A stretch of 44,222 bases of DNA from positions 1 to 44,222 of the forward strand of contig NZ_NPEV01000034.1 of the NCBI RefSeq assembly GCF_003258835.1, written 5' to 3'. This stretch comes from Rhodobium orientis (GTDB taxonomy: Bacteria; Pseudomonadota; Alphaproteobacteria; Rhizobiales; Rhodobiaceae). Of this stretch, positions 25,882-35,151 are shown piece by piece. The notes under the pieces are model-generated. The model was given only the letters and a program-made list of their open reading frames with translations. It ran no database searches and was not told the DNA's origin. The number at the start of each line of letters is the position of its first letter. Within the stretch, counting starts at the first letter, position 1. Both the position numbers and the translations under genes were made by a program.

Positions 25882-27768
25882 ATGACGTTGTCACGGGCTC
25901 TCACTGCCGCTCTCGTCGGGTTTCTCGCGATCGGGGCGGCGACCGCCCCTGCCGACATCGCCCATGCCGACGACGCCCATGCCGACGGGGCCCCGCCCTG
26001 GCGTCACGCAACGGCACTGATCGGGGAGCCGAAGCGGCCCGAAGGCTTCAAGCAGTTCGACTACGTCAATCCCGATGCGCCGAAGGGCGGCCTCGTGCGG
26101 CTCTCCTCGACCGGCTCCTTCGACAGCTTCAATCCGATCCTCGCCAAGGGCGATGCCGCCCCCGGCATCCTGCTGATCTACGAATCCCTTGCCGCGACCG
26201 CCCTCGACGAGGCCGACACCTCGACCATGTACGGCCAGATCGCCGAGGCGCTGCAATATCCGGATGATTATGCCTGGGTGAAATACCGCCTGCGCCCCGA
26301 GGCGCGCTGGCACGACGGCACGCCGATCACGCCTGAGGACGTGGTCTGGAGCTTTGAAAAGACGGTCGAGCTGAACCCGACCCAGCGCTTCTACTACAGC
26401 CACATCGAAAAGGCCGAGGTCAGCGGCGAACACGAGGTGACCTTCACCTTCGACCAGACCGGCAACCGCGAACTGCCGCACATCGTCGGCCAGCTCAACG
26501 TTTTGCCGAAGCACTGGTGGACGGGCAAGGACGCCAATGGCAACACGCGCGATATCGGCAGCACCACCCTGGAGCCGCCGCTCGGCTCGGGTCCCTACAA
26601 GATCGCCAAGTTCACCGCCGGGCGCTCGATCACCTATGAGCGCGTCGACGACTACTGGGGCAAGGACCTGCCCTTCGGCATCGGCCAGAACAATTTCGAC
26701 GAGATCCGCTACGAGGTGTTCCTCGACCGCACCGTTCTCTTGGAAGCCTTCAAGGGCGACCAGTACGACTGGCGCAGCGAGAATTCGGCAAAGTCCTGGG
26801 CCACCGGCTACGATTTCCCGGCCGTGCGCGACGGCCGCGTCGTGCTGGAGAAATTCCCGGACAAGGCCAGCGGCATCATGCAGGCCTTCGTCCCGAATCT
26901 GAGGCTGGAAAAATTCGCCGACTGGCGGGTGCGCCGCGCCCTCAATCTGGCCTGGGACTTCGAGACCGCGAACAGGACCCTTTTCTATAACGAGTACAAG
27001 CGCATCCAATCCTATTTCGCCGGCACCGAGCTGGCCTCGTCCGGCGTGCCGGAGGGCCGCGAGCTGGAAATCCTGGAAGAGGTGCGCGGCAAGGTGCCGG
27101 ACGAGCTCTTCACCGAGCCCTACAGCAATCCGGTGGCCGGCGATCCGACCAAGCTGCGCCAGAACCTGCGCGAGGCCCTGAGGCTCCTGAAGGAAGCCGG
27201 CTGGGAGTTCAAGGGCCGCCAGCTCGTCAACGCCGCGACCGGCGAGCCCTTCACCATCGAATATCTGGGCATCGATCCGGATTTCGAACGCATCGTCCTG
27301 CCCTACGCCCAGAACCTGAAGAAGATCGGCATCGAGCTGAAGATGCGCGTCGTCGACACCTCGCAATACATCAACCGGCTGCGCTCCTTCGATTTCGAGA
27401 TGATCACCTTCTCCTGGCCGGAGAGCCTGTCGCCCGGCAACGAGCAGCGCGACTTCTGGGGCTCCGAGGCGGCCGGCAACCCGGCCTCGCGCAACTTCGC
27501 CGGCATCAGGGACGAGGCCGTCGACAGCATGATCGAGCGGGTCATCTTCGCCAAGGATCGCAAGGATCTCATCGCCGCCACCCACGCGCTGGACCGCGTG
27601 CTCCTGTGGAACAACTTCATGACGCCGCAATTCTATGTCGACTACGACCGCACCGCCCGCTGGGACCGCTTCGGCCGGCCGGAAAAGCTTCCCGAATTCA
27701 CCCACGGCTTTCCGACCATCTGGTGGTACGACGAGGAAAAGGCCGAAAAGACGGGCAAGCCCTCGTGA
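25882..27768 (+). CDS. yejA: Extracellular peptide/solute-binding protein of a Yej-type ABC transporter (first copy)
   Basis: This 628-residue periplasmic binding protein (SBP_bac_5 family) starts with a Sec signal peptide, MTLSRALTAALVGFLAIGAA, cleaved near AHA-DDAHA. Family features include FKQFDYVNPDAPKGGLVRLS, FDSFNPILAKGD, the WHDGTPITPEDVVWSFEKT segment and the C-terminal TIWWYDEEKA. YejA-type proteins deliver oligopeptides, including antimicrobial peptides such as microcin C in enterobacteria, to the YejBEF transporter; the natural ligand here is unknown. ATG 25882 is chosen over a far-upstream frame opening because it begins the signal peptide. The stop overlaps a possible GTG start of the second copy. 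Confidence 0.9.
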   Translation: MTLSRALTAALVGFLAIGAATAPADIAHADDAHADGAPPWRHATALIGEPKRPEGFKQFDYVNPDAPKGGLVRLSSTGSFDSFNPILAKGDAAPGILLIYESLAATALDEADTSTMYGQIAEALQYPDDYAWVKYRLRPEARWHDGTPITPEDVVWSFEKTVELNPTQRFYYSHIEKAEVSGEHEVTFTFDQTGNRELPHIVGQLNVLPKHWWTGKDANGNTRDIGSTTLEPPLGSGPYKIAKFTAGRSITYERVDDYWGKDLPFGIGQNNFDEIRYEVFLDRTVLLEAFKGDQYDWRSENSAKSWATGYDFPAVRDGRVVLEKFPDKASGIMQAFVPNLRLEKFADWRVRRALNLAWDFETANRTLFYNEYKRIQSYFAGTELASSGVPEGRELEILEEVRGKVPDELFTEPYSNPVAGDPTKLRQNLREALRLLKEAGWEFKGRQLVNAATGEPFTIEYLGIDPDFERIVLPYAQNLKKIGIELKMRVVDTSQYINRLRSFDFEMITFSWPESLSPGNEQRDFWGSEAAGNPASRNFAGIRDEAVDSMIERVIFAKDRKDLIAATHALDRVLLWNNFMTPQFYVDYDRTARWDRFGRPEKLPEFTHGFPTIWWYDEEKAEKTGKPS

Positions 27769-27776
27769 GTGGCGAC

Positions 27777-29660
27777 ATGACGACCCGCGCCATGCCCGGC
27801 ATCGACCGTCGCACGCTGATGAAGCTGACGGCGGGCTCGGCCGTCGCCGCCCTCATACCGGCCGGCGCGCGCGCCGCCGCGGGGATCGAGGCAACCGGCC
27901 TGCACGGCCTCTCGGTCTTCGGCGATCTTTCCTATCCGCCGGACTTCACCCATTTCGCCTATGTCCGCCCGGATGCGCCGAAGGGCGGCCGGATGAGCTT
28001 CCGCCCGCCGGACTGGGCCTACAACCAGAACCCCCAGACCTTCAACACGCTGCATTCCTTCGTGCTGAAAGGCGATGCGCCGCCGCGCATGGAGATGACC
28101 TTCACACGGCTGATGACGCGCGCCTGGGACGAGCCGGACGCGGTCTATGGCGAGCTTGCCGAGATCGTCGACATCCTGGAGGACGGCAATCTCTACCGCT
28201 TCCATCTCCGGCCGACTGCCGTTCACCATGACGGCACGCCGATCACGGCGGAGGACGTCGCCTTTTCCCTCACCATCCTGAAGGAGAAGGGCCATCCGCT
28301 GGTCAGTCAGACCATCGAAGAGATGGCGGGCGTCGAGGCCGAGGACGAGCGCACGGCCCTTGTCCGCTTTTCCGGCAAACAGACCCGCAAGCTGCCGCTG
28401 ATCGTCGCCGATCTGCCGATCTTCTCCAAGGCCTGGTGGGACGGCCGCGATTTTTCGGCATCCACCCTTGAGGTGCCGCTCGGCTGCGGACCCTACAAGG
28501 TCGGCAACTTCCAGGCCGGCCGCTATATCGAATATGAGCGGGTCAGGGACTGGTGGGGCAACGAGGTCCCCTCGGCGGTCGGCCGCAACAATTTCGACCG
28601 CATCCGCGTCGACTTCTACCGCGACCGCACCGTCGCCTTCGAGGCCTTCAAGAAGGGCAACACGCGCATCTTCGAGACCTTCGTCGCCAAGACCTGGGCG
28701 ACCGGGTTCGATTTCCCGGCCTTCCACGAGAAAAAGGTCGTCAAGAAGGAGTTCCCGGACTTTAGGCCCGCCGGGGCGCAGGGCTGGTTCTTCAACACAA
28801 GGCGCGCAAAATTCGCCGATCCGCGCACCCGTGAGGCGATCGGACTCGCCTTCGATTTCGAATGGACCAACACCAATCTCTTCTATGGCAGCTATGTGCG
28901 CACCGAGTCCTTCTTCGAGAACTCGCCGATGAAGGCGGAAGGGGCCCCGTCTGCCGATGAACTGGGACTTCTGGAGCCGTTTCGCGACAGCCTGCCGGAA
29001 GAGGTCTTCGGCGAGCCGTGGACGCCGCCGGTCTCCGACGGCTCCGGTCGCGACCGCTCGCAGCTGCGCCGCGCCGTTCAGCTCCTGACCGAGGCCGGCT
29101 GGACCCGCCGCGACGGCGCCCTGGTCGACAAGGGCGGCAATGCGCTCACCATCGAGTTCATGACCAACGCGCCGACCTTCGAGCGCGTGCTGCAGCCCTA
29201 TTTGGACAACCTGCGCCTCATCGGCGTTCCGGCCTCGATCCGCCTCGTCGATGCGGCCCAGTACCAGGCCCGGCTCGACGGTTTCGATTTCGACGCGGTC
29301 GGCCGGCGCTTCGCCCTCGATGCTACGCCCGGCGAGGGCATCCGCCAGCTCTGGTCGTCGCGCTCGGCCGGCATCGACGGCTCCAACAACCTTGCCGGCA
29401 TCCGCGAGCCGGCGATCGATGCGCTGGTGGAAAAGCTGATCCACGCCAAGAACCGCGAGGCGATGACCGTCGTGGGCCGCGCCCTCGACCGGGTCTTGCG
29501 CGCCGGCCGCTACTGGGTGCCGAACTGGTACAAGCCCGTCCACACCATCGCGCTGTGGGACGAATATGGCTGGCCGGAAACCAAACCGCGCTACGAGTTT
29601 CCCGTTGAGACCACCTGGTGGTACGACGAGGAAAAGGCCGCAAGGCTTGATTCGCAATAA
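27777..29660 (+). CDS. Second Yej-type extracellular solute-binding protein, with Tat-like signal
   Basis: This 627-residue protein is a diverged paralogue of the preceding gene, sharing PDFTHFAYVRPDAPKGGRMS, HHDGTPITAEDVAFSL and the final TTWWYDEEKA. The export signal differs: it carries a twin-arginine motif, DRRTLMKLTAG, before the hydrophobic stretch, suggesting Tat rather than Sec export. It lies immediately after the first copy; GTG 27765, overlapping the upstream stop by four bases, is an alternative start to ATG 27777. Two binding proteins feeding one set of permeases implies broadened or split ligand range. It is 36 bases before the permease gene. Confidence 0.88.
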   Translation: MTTRAMPGIDRRTLMKLTAGSAVAALIPAGARAAAGIEATGLHGLSVFGDLSYPPDFTHFAYVRPDAPKGGRMSFRPPDWAYNQNPQTFNTLHSFVLKGDAPPRMEMTFTRLMTRAWDEPDAVYGELAEIVDILEDGNLYRFHLRPTAVHHDGTPITAEDVAFSLTILKEKGHPLVSQTIEEMAGVEAEDERTALVRFSGKQTRKLPLIVADLPIFSKAWWDGRDFSASTLEVPLGCGPYKVGNFQAGRYIEYERVRDWWGNEVPSAVGRNNFDRIRVDFYRDRTVAFEAFKKGNTRIFETFVAKTWATGFDFPAFHEKKVVKKEFPDFRPAGAQGWFFNTRRAKFADPRTREAIGLAFDFEWTNTNLFYGSYVRTESFFENSPMKAEGAPSADELGLLEPFRDSLPEEVFGEPWTPPVSDGSGRDRSQLRRAVQLLTEAGWTRRDGALVDKGGNALTIEFMTNAPTFERVLQPYLDNLRLIGVPASIRLVDAAQYQARLDGFDFDAVGRRFALDATPGEGIRQLWSSRSAGIDGSNNLAGIREPAIDALVEKLIHAKNREAMTVVGRALDRVLRAGRYWVPNWYKPVHTIALWDEYGWPETKPRYEFPVETTWWYDEEKAARLDSQ

Positions 29661-29696
29661 AGATCACCGCTCTGGACACGGACGAACGGCAACTTC

Positions 29697-30809
29697 ATGG
29701 GCGCCTATATCCTCCGCCGACTGCTGTTGATGATCCCGACCATCCTCGGGATCATGCTGGTCAGCTTCCTCGTCATCCAGTTTGCCCCCGGTGGCCCGGT
29801 GGAAAAGGTCATCGCCCAGCTCACCGGCACCGACGTCTCCGCCACGGCCCGCATCGGCGGCGGCGAGGGCGGCGATTTCGGCGGGGCCCAGCCCGGCTCG
29901 CAATCGGGCGGCGAGGCGGTGACGTCCAAATATCGCGGCGCCCAGGGGCTCGATCCGGAATTCATCAAGGAGCTGGAAAAGCAGTTCGGCTTCGACAAGC
30001 CGGCCTATGAGCGCTTCGGCCTGATGATCTGGAACTACGCCCGCTTCGATTTCGGTGAGAGCTATTTCCGCGACATCTCCGTCATCGACCTGATCCTGGA
30101 AAAGATGCCCGTCTCCATCTCCCTCGGGCTGTGGATGACGCTGCTCTCCTACTCGATTTCCATACCGCTCGGCATCGCCAAGGCGGTGCGTGACGGCACC
30201 AAGTTCGACATCTGGACGAGCGCCGTCGTCATCGTCGGCTACGCCATCCCCGGCTTTCTCTTTGCCGTGCTCCTGATCGTGCTGTTTGCCGGCGGCTCCT
30301 TCTTCGACTGGTTCCCCTTGCGCGGGCTCACATCGGAGAACTGGTCGGACATGAGCTGGCCGGCGCGCATCGTCGACTATTTCTGGCACCTCGTCCTGCC
30401 GCTGACGGCTCTGGCGCTGTCGGCCTTTGCAACGACGACGCTTTTGACCAAGAACTCCTTCCTCGACGAGATCCGCAAGCAATACGTCATGACGGCCCGC
30501 GCCAAGGGCCTGACGGAACGCCAGGTGCTCTACGGCCATGTGTTCCGCAACGCCATGCTGATCGTCATCGCCGGCTTCCCGGGCGCCTTCATCAGCGCGT
30601 TTTTTGCCGGCTCGCTCCTCATCGAGACCATCTTTTCGCTCGACGGCCTCGGGCTCCTCGGCTTTGAATCCGTGATCAACCGCGACTATCCGATCGTCTT
30701 TGCCACGCTCTACATCTTCTCCCTGCTCGGCCTGGTGGTGAACCTCCTCACCGACCTCATCTACACGGTCATCGATCCGAGGATCGATTTCGAAAGCCGG
30801 GAGGTCTGA
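29697..30809 (+). CDS. yejB: ABC transporter permease YejB
   Basis: This inner-membrane permease belongs to the DppB/OppB-like branch. The 370-residue chain begins with a membrane helix (YILRRLLLMIPTILGIMLVS), followed by a periplasmic loop rich in Gly that includes GGGEGGDFGGAQPG, which is longer than in Dpp permeases and typical of YejB. The permease domain spans about residues 135-360. The EAA cytoplasmic loop lies near YVMTARAKGLTERQVLYGHVFRNAM (given here as residues about 262-286). It is 5 bases before yejE, so the two permeases are coupled. Confidence 0.92.
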   Translation: MGAYILRRLLLMIPTILGIMLVSFLVIQFAPGGPVEKVIAQLTGTDVSATARIGGGEGGDFGGAQPGSQSGGEAVTSKYRGAQGLDPEFIKELEKQFGFDKPAYERFGLMIWNYARFDFGESYFRDISVIDLILEKMPVSISLGLWMTLLSYSISIPLGIAKAVRDGTKFDIWTSAVVIVGYAIPGFLFAVLLIVLFAGGSFFDWFPLRGLTSENWSDMSWPARIVDYFWHLVLPLTALALSAFATTTLLTKNSFLDEIRKQYVMTARAKGLTERQVLYGHVFRNAMLIVIAGFPGAFISAFFAGSLLIETIFSLDGLGLLGFESVINRDYPIVFATLYIFSLLGLVVNLLTDLIYTVIDPRIDFESREV

Positions 30810-30814
30810 GCGCG

Positions 30815-31966
30815 ATGGACGCGACAAGCCTCAAGGAGACCGCCCCCGCTGCGGAGGTAAAAAAGAGCCGCTTTCAGCTCTCGCCGCTGAATGCGCGGCG
30901 CTGGTCCAACTTCAAGGCCCACAAGCGGGGCTACTGGTCGCTCTGGATCTTTCTCGTCCTCTTCGTCCTGACGCTGCTCGCGGAGTTCCTCGCCAACGAC
31001 CGCCCGCTCCTTGCCTATTACAAGGGCGAGGTCCTGAGCCCGGTGCTGATCGACTATCCGGAGGAAAAGTTCGGCGGCTTTTACGCCATCACCGACTACC
31101 GCGATCCGTTCATCCAGGACGAGATCAACACCAATGGCTGGATGCTCTGGCCGCTGATCCGTTACTCCTACCGCACGGTGAACAACGAGATCCCGGTGCC
31201 CGCGCCCTCGCCGCCGGCGATCTTCCTCGACCGCAAGGAGCTTTGCCAGAAATATCCCAAGGGCGTCGAGGACCCCAACTGCACCTTCGGCAACTTCAAC
31301 TGGGCCGGCACCGACGACCAGGGACGCGATGTGGTCGCCCGGCTTATCTACGGTTTCCGGATTTCGGTTCTGTTCGGCCTGGTTTTGACCATCTGCTCCT
31401 CGGTGATCGGCGTCGCCGCCGGCGCCGTCCAGGGCTATTTCGGCGGCTGGACCGACCTTTTGTTCCAGCGCTTCATCGAGATATGGACGTCCATCCCGTC
31501 CCTTTACCTGCTGCTGATTATCTCCAGCGTGCTGGTGCCGAGCTTCTGGGTGCTGCTCGGGATCCTGCTCTTGTTCTCCTGGGTGGCGCTGGTCGGCGTC
31601 GTCAGGGCGGAATTCCTGCGCGGCCGTAATTTCGAATACATCAACGCGGCCCGGGCGCTGGGCGTCTCCAACGCGACCATAATGTGGCGCCACCTGCTGC
31701 CCAATGCCATGGTCGCGACGCTGACCTTCATGCCGTTCATCCTCAACGGCTCGATCACCACGCTGACCTCGCTCGACTTCCTCGGCTTCGGCCTGCCGCC
31801 CGGCTCGCCCTCGCTCGGCGAACTGCTCGCCCAGGGCAAGCGCAACATCGAGGCCCCCTGGCTCGGGCTGATGGGCTTTTTCGTGATATCCTTGATGCTG
31901 TCGCTCCTCATCTTCGTCGGCGAAGCCGTCCGCGACGCCTTCGATCCGCGCAAGACGTTCGTTTGA
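30815..31966 (+). CDS. yejE: ABC transporter permease YejE
   Basis: The second permease subunit is 383 residues long. It has the N-terminal basic segment and first helix (RGYWSLWIFLVLFVLTLLAEF), a long periplasmic insert (about residues 60-165) containing TFGNFNWAGTDDQGRDV, and a DppC-like permease domain (about 175-380). The EAA loop reads YINAARALGVSNATIMWRH. The last part is EAVRDAFDPRKTFV, a typical ending. It ends 10 bases before yejF. Confidence 0.92.
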   Translation: MDATSLKETAPAAEVKKSRFQLSPLNARRWSNFKAHKRGYWSLWIFLVLFVLTLLAEFLANDRPLLAYYKGEVLSPVLIDYPEEKFGGFYAITDYRDPFIQDEINTNGWMLWPLIRYSYRTVNNEIPVPAPSPPAIFLDRKELCQKYPKGVEDPNCTFGNFNWAGTDDQGRDVVARLIYGFRISVLFGLVLTICSSVIGVAAGAVQGYFGGWTDLLFQRFIEIWTSIPSLYLLLIISSVLVPSFWVLLGILLLFSWVALVGVVRAEFLRGRNFEYINAARALGVSNATIMWRHLLPNAMVATLTFMPFILNGSITTLTSLDFLGFGLPPGSPSLGELLAQGKRNIEAPWLGLMGFFVISLMLSLLIFVGEAVRDAFDPRKTFV

Positions 31967-31976
31967 GGAGGACGGC

Positions 31977-33608
31977 ATGACCAAAGACCCCCTCCTTTCC
32001 ATCCAGGACCTCTCGGTCAACTTCTCCCAGTCCGGCCGGGTGACCGAGGCCGTCAGGCACGTCTCCTTCGACATCGCCAAGGGCGAGACGGTGGCGCTGG
32101 TCGGCGAATCCGGCTCCGGCAAGTCGGTGACGGCGCTCTCCATCCTGAAGCTCTTGCCCTATCCCTCCGCCTCGCATCCGACCGGAAAAATCCTGTTTCG
32201 CGGCGAGGACATCCTCGACAACGACGAGCGGGATCTGAGGCGCGTGCGCGGCGACGACATCGCGATGATCTTCCAGGAGCCGATGACCTCGCTCAACCCG
32301 CTGCACACGGTGGAGCGCCAGGTCGGCGAGATCCTGAAGGTCCATCGCGGCATGAGCGACAGGGCCGCCCGCGAGCGGGTGCTGGAACTCCTCCACCAGG
32401 TCCGCATCAAGGACCCGGAATCCCGCCTCGGTGCCTATCCGCACCAGCTCTCCGGCGGCCAGCGCCAGCGCGTCATGATCGCCATGGCGCTCGCCAACGA
32501 GCCGGACCTCCTGATCGCCGATGAGCCGACGACGGCCCTCGACGTCACCGTGCAGGCGGAGATCCTCGTGCTCCTGAAGGAGCTGCAGGAAAGCCGCGGC
32601 ATGGCGATGCTGTTCATCACCCACGACCTCGGCATCGTCCGCAAGGTCTCGGACCGGGTCTGCGTCATGACCGGCGGCGAGATCGTCGAGGAGAACGCGG
32701 TCGAGGAAATCTTCCAGCGCCCGCAGCACTCCTACACGAAACACCTGCTCGCCGCCGAGCCGAAGGGCCGCCCGCCGGCCCGCAATGAGGCCGCGCCGAT
32801 CGTCGTCGAAGCCGACGACGTCAAGGTCTGGTTCCCGATCCGGCGCGGCCTGATGCGCAAGACCGTCGGCCACATCAAGGCCGTCGACGGCATCGATCTG
32901 ACCGTCCGCGAGGGCCAGACGCTCGGCGTCGTCGGCGAATCCGGCTCCGGCAAGACGACGCTCGGCCTGGCGCTGCTGCGCCTTATTTCGTCGCAAGGCC
33001 GGGTCGTCTTCCTCGGCCGCGACATCCAGGGCTGGAACTGGAAGAAGATGAGGCCCTTGAGGCGCGACATGCAGATCGTCTTCCAGGACCCCTACGGCTC
33101 GCTCAGCCCGCGACTGCCCGTCGGCGACATCGTTGCCGAAGGCCTTGCCATCCACGCGCCGCACCTCTCCGCCGGCGAACGCGACGCCAAGGTGGCCAAG
33201 GTGCTGGAAGAGGTCGGCCTCGACCCGGCGACCCGAAACCGCTATCCGCACGAATTCTCCGGCGGCCAGCGCCAGCGCATCTCGATCGCAAGGGCGATGG
33301 TGCTGGAGCCGAAATTCGTCATGCTCGACGAGCCGACCTCGGCACTCGACATGAGCGTCCAGGCCCAGGTCGTCGACCTGTTGCGCACGCTCCAGGAGCG
33401 CCACAGCCTCGCCTATCTGTTCATTTCCCACGATCTGAAGGTGGTCCGGGCGCTCGCCAATGACGTTATCGTCATGCGCGCCGGCGAAGTCGTGGAATCG
33501 GGCCCGGCCGAGGAGATTTTCGACCGGCCGCAAACCGACTATACCAAGACGCTGATGGCCGCCGCCTTCCACCTGGAAACGGCCGACGGCCGCGTACATG
33601 TGGAGTAG
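31977..33608 (+). CDS. yejF: ABC transporter ATP-binding protein YejF (two ATPase domains)
   Basis: The 543-residue cytoplasmic protein contains two full ABC domains in tandem that power the YejBE channel. Domain 1 has Walker A GESGSGKS (residues 43-50), signature LSGGQRQR and Walker [13 protein letters not shown]. Domain 2 has Walker A GESGSGKT (320-327), signature FSGGQRQR and Walker [13 protein letters not shown]. Each domain is followed by the oligopeptide-transporter C-terminal extension (for example [16 protein letters not shown]). All key residues are present, so both sites look active. The stop is 9 bases before the MoeB-like gene. Confidence 0.94.
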   Translation: MTKDPLLSIQDLSVNFSQSGRVTEAVRHVSFDIAKGETVALVGESGSGKSVTALSILKLLPYPSASHPTGKILFRGEDILDNDERDLRRVRGDDIAMIFQEPMTSLNPLHTVERQVGEILKVHRGMSDRAARERVLELLHQVRIKDPESRLGAYPHQLSGGQRQRVMIAMALANEPDLLIADEPTTALDVTVQAEILVLLKELQESRGMAMLFITHDLGIVRKVSDRVCVMTGGEIVEENAVEEIFQRPQHSYTKHLLAAEPKGRPPARNEAAPIVVEADDVKVWFPIRRGLMRKTVGHIKAVDGIDLTVREGQTLGVVGESGSGKTTLGLALLRLISSQGRVVFLGRDIQGWNWKKMRPLRRDMQIVFQDPYGSLSPRLPVGDIVAEGLAIHAPHLSAGERDAKVAKVLEEVGLDPATRNRYPHEFSGGQRQRISIARAMVLEPKFVMLDEPTSALDMSVQAQVVDLLRTLQERHSLAYLFISHDLKVVRALANDVIVMRAGEVVESGPAEEIFDRPQTDYTKTLMAAAFHLETADGRVHVE

Positions 33609-33617
33609 GCGTCGCAA

Positions 33618-34391
33618 ATGACCTTTTCCAAGGAAGAGTTGGAGCGCTACGCGCGCCATATCGTGCTGGCCGATGTCGGCGGGCCGGGCCAGCAGAAGCT
33701 CGCCGCCGCCAGGGTGCTGGTGGTCGGTGCCGGCGGCCTCGGCGCCCCGGTGCTGGTCTATCTGGCGGCCGCCGGGATCGGCACGCTCGGAACGGTCGAC
33801 GACGACGTGGTCTCGCTCTCCAACCTGCAGCGCCAGGTGATCCACGACACCGACGCCGTCGGCATGAAAAAGGTGGAAAGCGCCGAGCGCTCGCTCCGAC
33901 GCATCAATCCCAATGTGGCGGTCGAAGCCCATCCGGTGCGCCTTGAGGACGGCAACGCCGACGAGATCATCGGCGCCTACGACATCGTCGTCGACGGCAC
34001 CGACAACTTCGCCACCCGCTACCGCCTCGCCGACCGCTGCGAAGCGCTGGAAAAGCCCTTGGTGACGGCCGCCGTCGGCACCTTCGACGGCTCCATCACC
34101 ACGCTCGTGCCATTCAGGGAAGGCCCTGACGGCCGCAAGAACCCGCGTTACCGCGACCTCTTCCCCGCGCCGCCGCCGGACGGCCTGCTGCCGACCTGCG
34201 CCGAGGCCGGCGTCCTCGGCGCGCTCACCGGCGTCATCGGATCGATGCAGGCGCTGGAAGTCATCAAGCTGATTGCCGGCGTCGGCGAGCCGCTGATCGG
34301 CAAGCTGCTCCTGTTCGATGCCCGCTCCATGCGCTTCGAGACCATCGACTATGCCCGTGCGCCCGAGCGGGCCGGCGCCTCCTCCCGGTAA
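33618..34391 (+). CDS. moeB: MoeB/ThiF/HesA-family adenylyltransferase (E1-like)
   Basis: The 257-residue enzyme has the E1 nucleotide-binding loop VVGAGGLGAPV (G37-G42 core), the SNLQRQVIHDT segment, VVDGTDNFATRY and the crossover-loop cysteine C194 in LPTCAEAGVLG. MoeB adenylates the C-terminal glycine of the molybdopterin synthase small subunit MoaD; relatives act on ThiS. The two CxxC zinc motifs of Escherichia coli MoeB are absent (only two cysteines in the chain), as I recall for rhizobial members. It lies 9 bases after yejF and probably shares its transcript. No other molybdopterin genes are in the window, so the partner protein is uncertain. The stop is followed by about 250 bases before the next gene. 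Confidence 0.87.
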   Translation: MTFSKEELERYARHIVLADVGGPGQQKLAAARVLVVGAGGLGAPVLVYLAAAGIGTLGTVDDDVVSLSNLQRQVIHDTDAVGMKKVESAERSLRRINPNVAVEAHPVRLEDGNADEIIGAYDIVVDGTDNFATRYRLADRCEALEKPLVTAAVGTFDGSITTLVPFREGPDGRKNPRYRDLFPAPPPDGLLPTCAEAGVLGALTGVIGSMQALEVIKLIAGVGEPLIGKLLLFDARSMRFETIDYARAPERAGASSR

Positions 34392-34496
34392 GCCGGAGAG
34401 GTGCGGCCGGCTGGCCTTCCGGCCATTTCCGACGGCGTGGCAATCCCCGTCCGTATAAACATTATCCTTACGTCCACGGAATTTCTTTTGCCGCTT

Positions 34497-34512
34497 TTAA
34501 GGTCTCGTTAAC
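34497..34512 (+). promoter_or_regulatory. Candidate CtrA-binding site
   Basis: TTAA (34497-34500), seven bases GGTCTCG, then TTAAC (34508-34512) match exactly the TTAA-N7-TTAAC consensus of the alphaproteobacterial cell-cycle regulator CtrA. It lies 128 bases upstream of the small secreted-protein gene at 34640, in an AT-richer stretch of an otherwise GC-rich region. Binding is inferred, not shown. Confidence 0.5.
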
Positions 34513-34639
34513 CGAACGCCCGCCAACATGGTCCATCGGCCTCGCACAGGGTCCGGCAAAATCCCGCCTCCTCCCAGGCAAGGATGGATCGCCGACCCAG
34601 GGTTGACGGCGAGGCGACATGCGAACCGAGGAGACCGCC

Positions 34640-34957
34640 ATGCTTTTCAAACTGGCGAACCGGTTCGGCATCTGCGCGCTCGCTGCCGCGTTTGTATCTC
34701 TGTCTTCGGCGGCCATCGCTCAAGGTGTCGTTCCCTGCGGCGACCGCGAAACGGTCGTTGGAATGCTGGCCAAGCGCTACCAGGAAACGCCGCGCGCCAT
34801 GGGCCTTGCCTCGCGCTCCGGCGTCATGGAGATCTACGTCTCCAAGACCGGGTCCTGGACGGTGCTGATGACCAATACGTCAGGTCGCACCTGCATGATC
34901 GCCGTCGGCGAGAACTGGGAAGACCTGAAGCGCATCAGCCTCGATCCGGCCGCCTAA
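34640..34957 (+). CDS. Small secreted protein of unknown function
   Basis: I do not recognise a function. The 105-residue precursor starts with a signal peptide (about residues 1-23: LANRFGICALAAAFVSLSSA then AIA-QG), leaving a mature chain of about 80 residues with two cysteines, in VPCGDRE and GRTCMIAVG, that could form a disulphide. The pattern of a conserved Gly-Ser-Trp-Thr-Val strand followed by TNTSGRTCMIAVGENW resembles short periplasmic proteins common in Hyphomicrobiales with no assigned role. ATG 34640 has GAGGAG eight to thirteen bases upstream; ATG 34619 is an alternative. A CtrA-type site lies upstream. Confidence 0.8.
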   Translation: MLFKLANRFGICALAAAFVSLSSAAIAQGVVPCGDRETVVGMLAKRYQETPRAMGLASRSGVMEIYVSKTGSWTVLMTNTSGRTCMIAVGENWEDLKRISLDPAA

Positions 34958-35151
34958 GCGAAAGGGCCGCGACGTCACGCCGCCGGTCGCAAAAGCGGTA
35001 AGCTCGATGCCGGTCGGGCCGCGACGAATAGCGGCCATGCGGGTGCGCGTCTTGCATGGCGCCGGCAAAGGGTCTATCGGTGCAGGCAGCGTCGCGGCCT
35101 CTCCCGGCCGCGCCGTGCCCGCCATGACGCCGATACCCGGAGCCTGTTACG

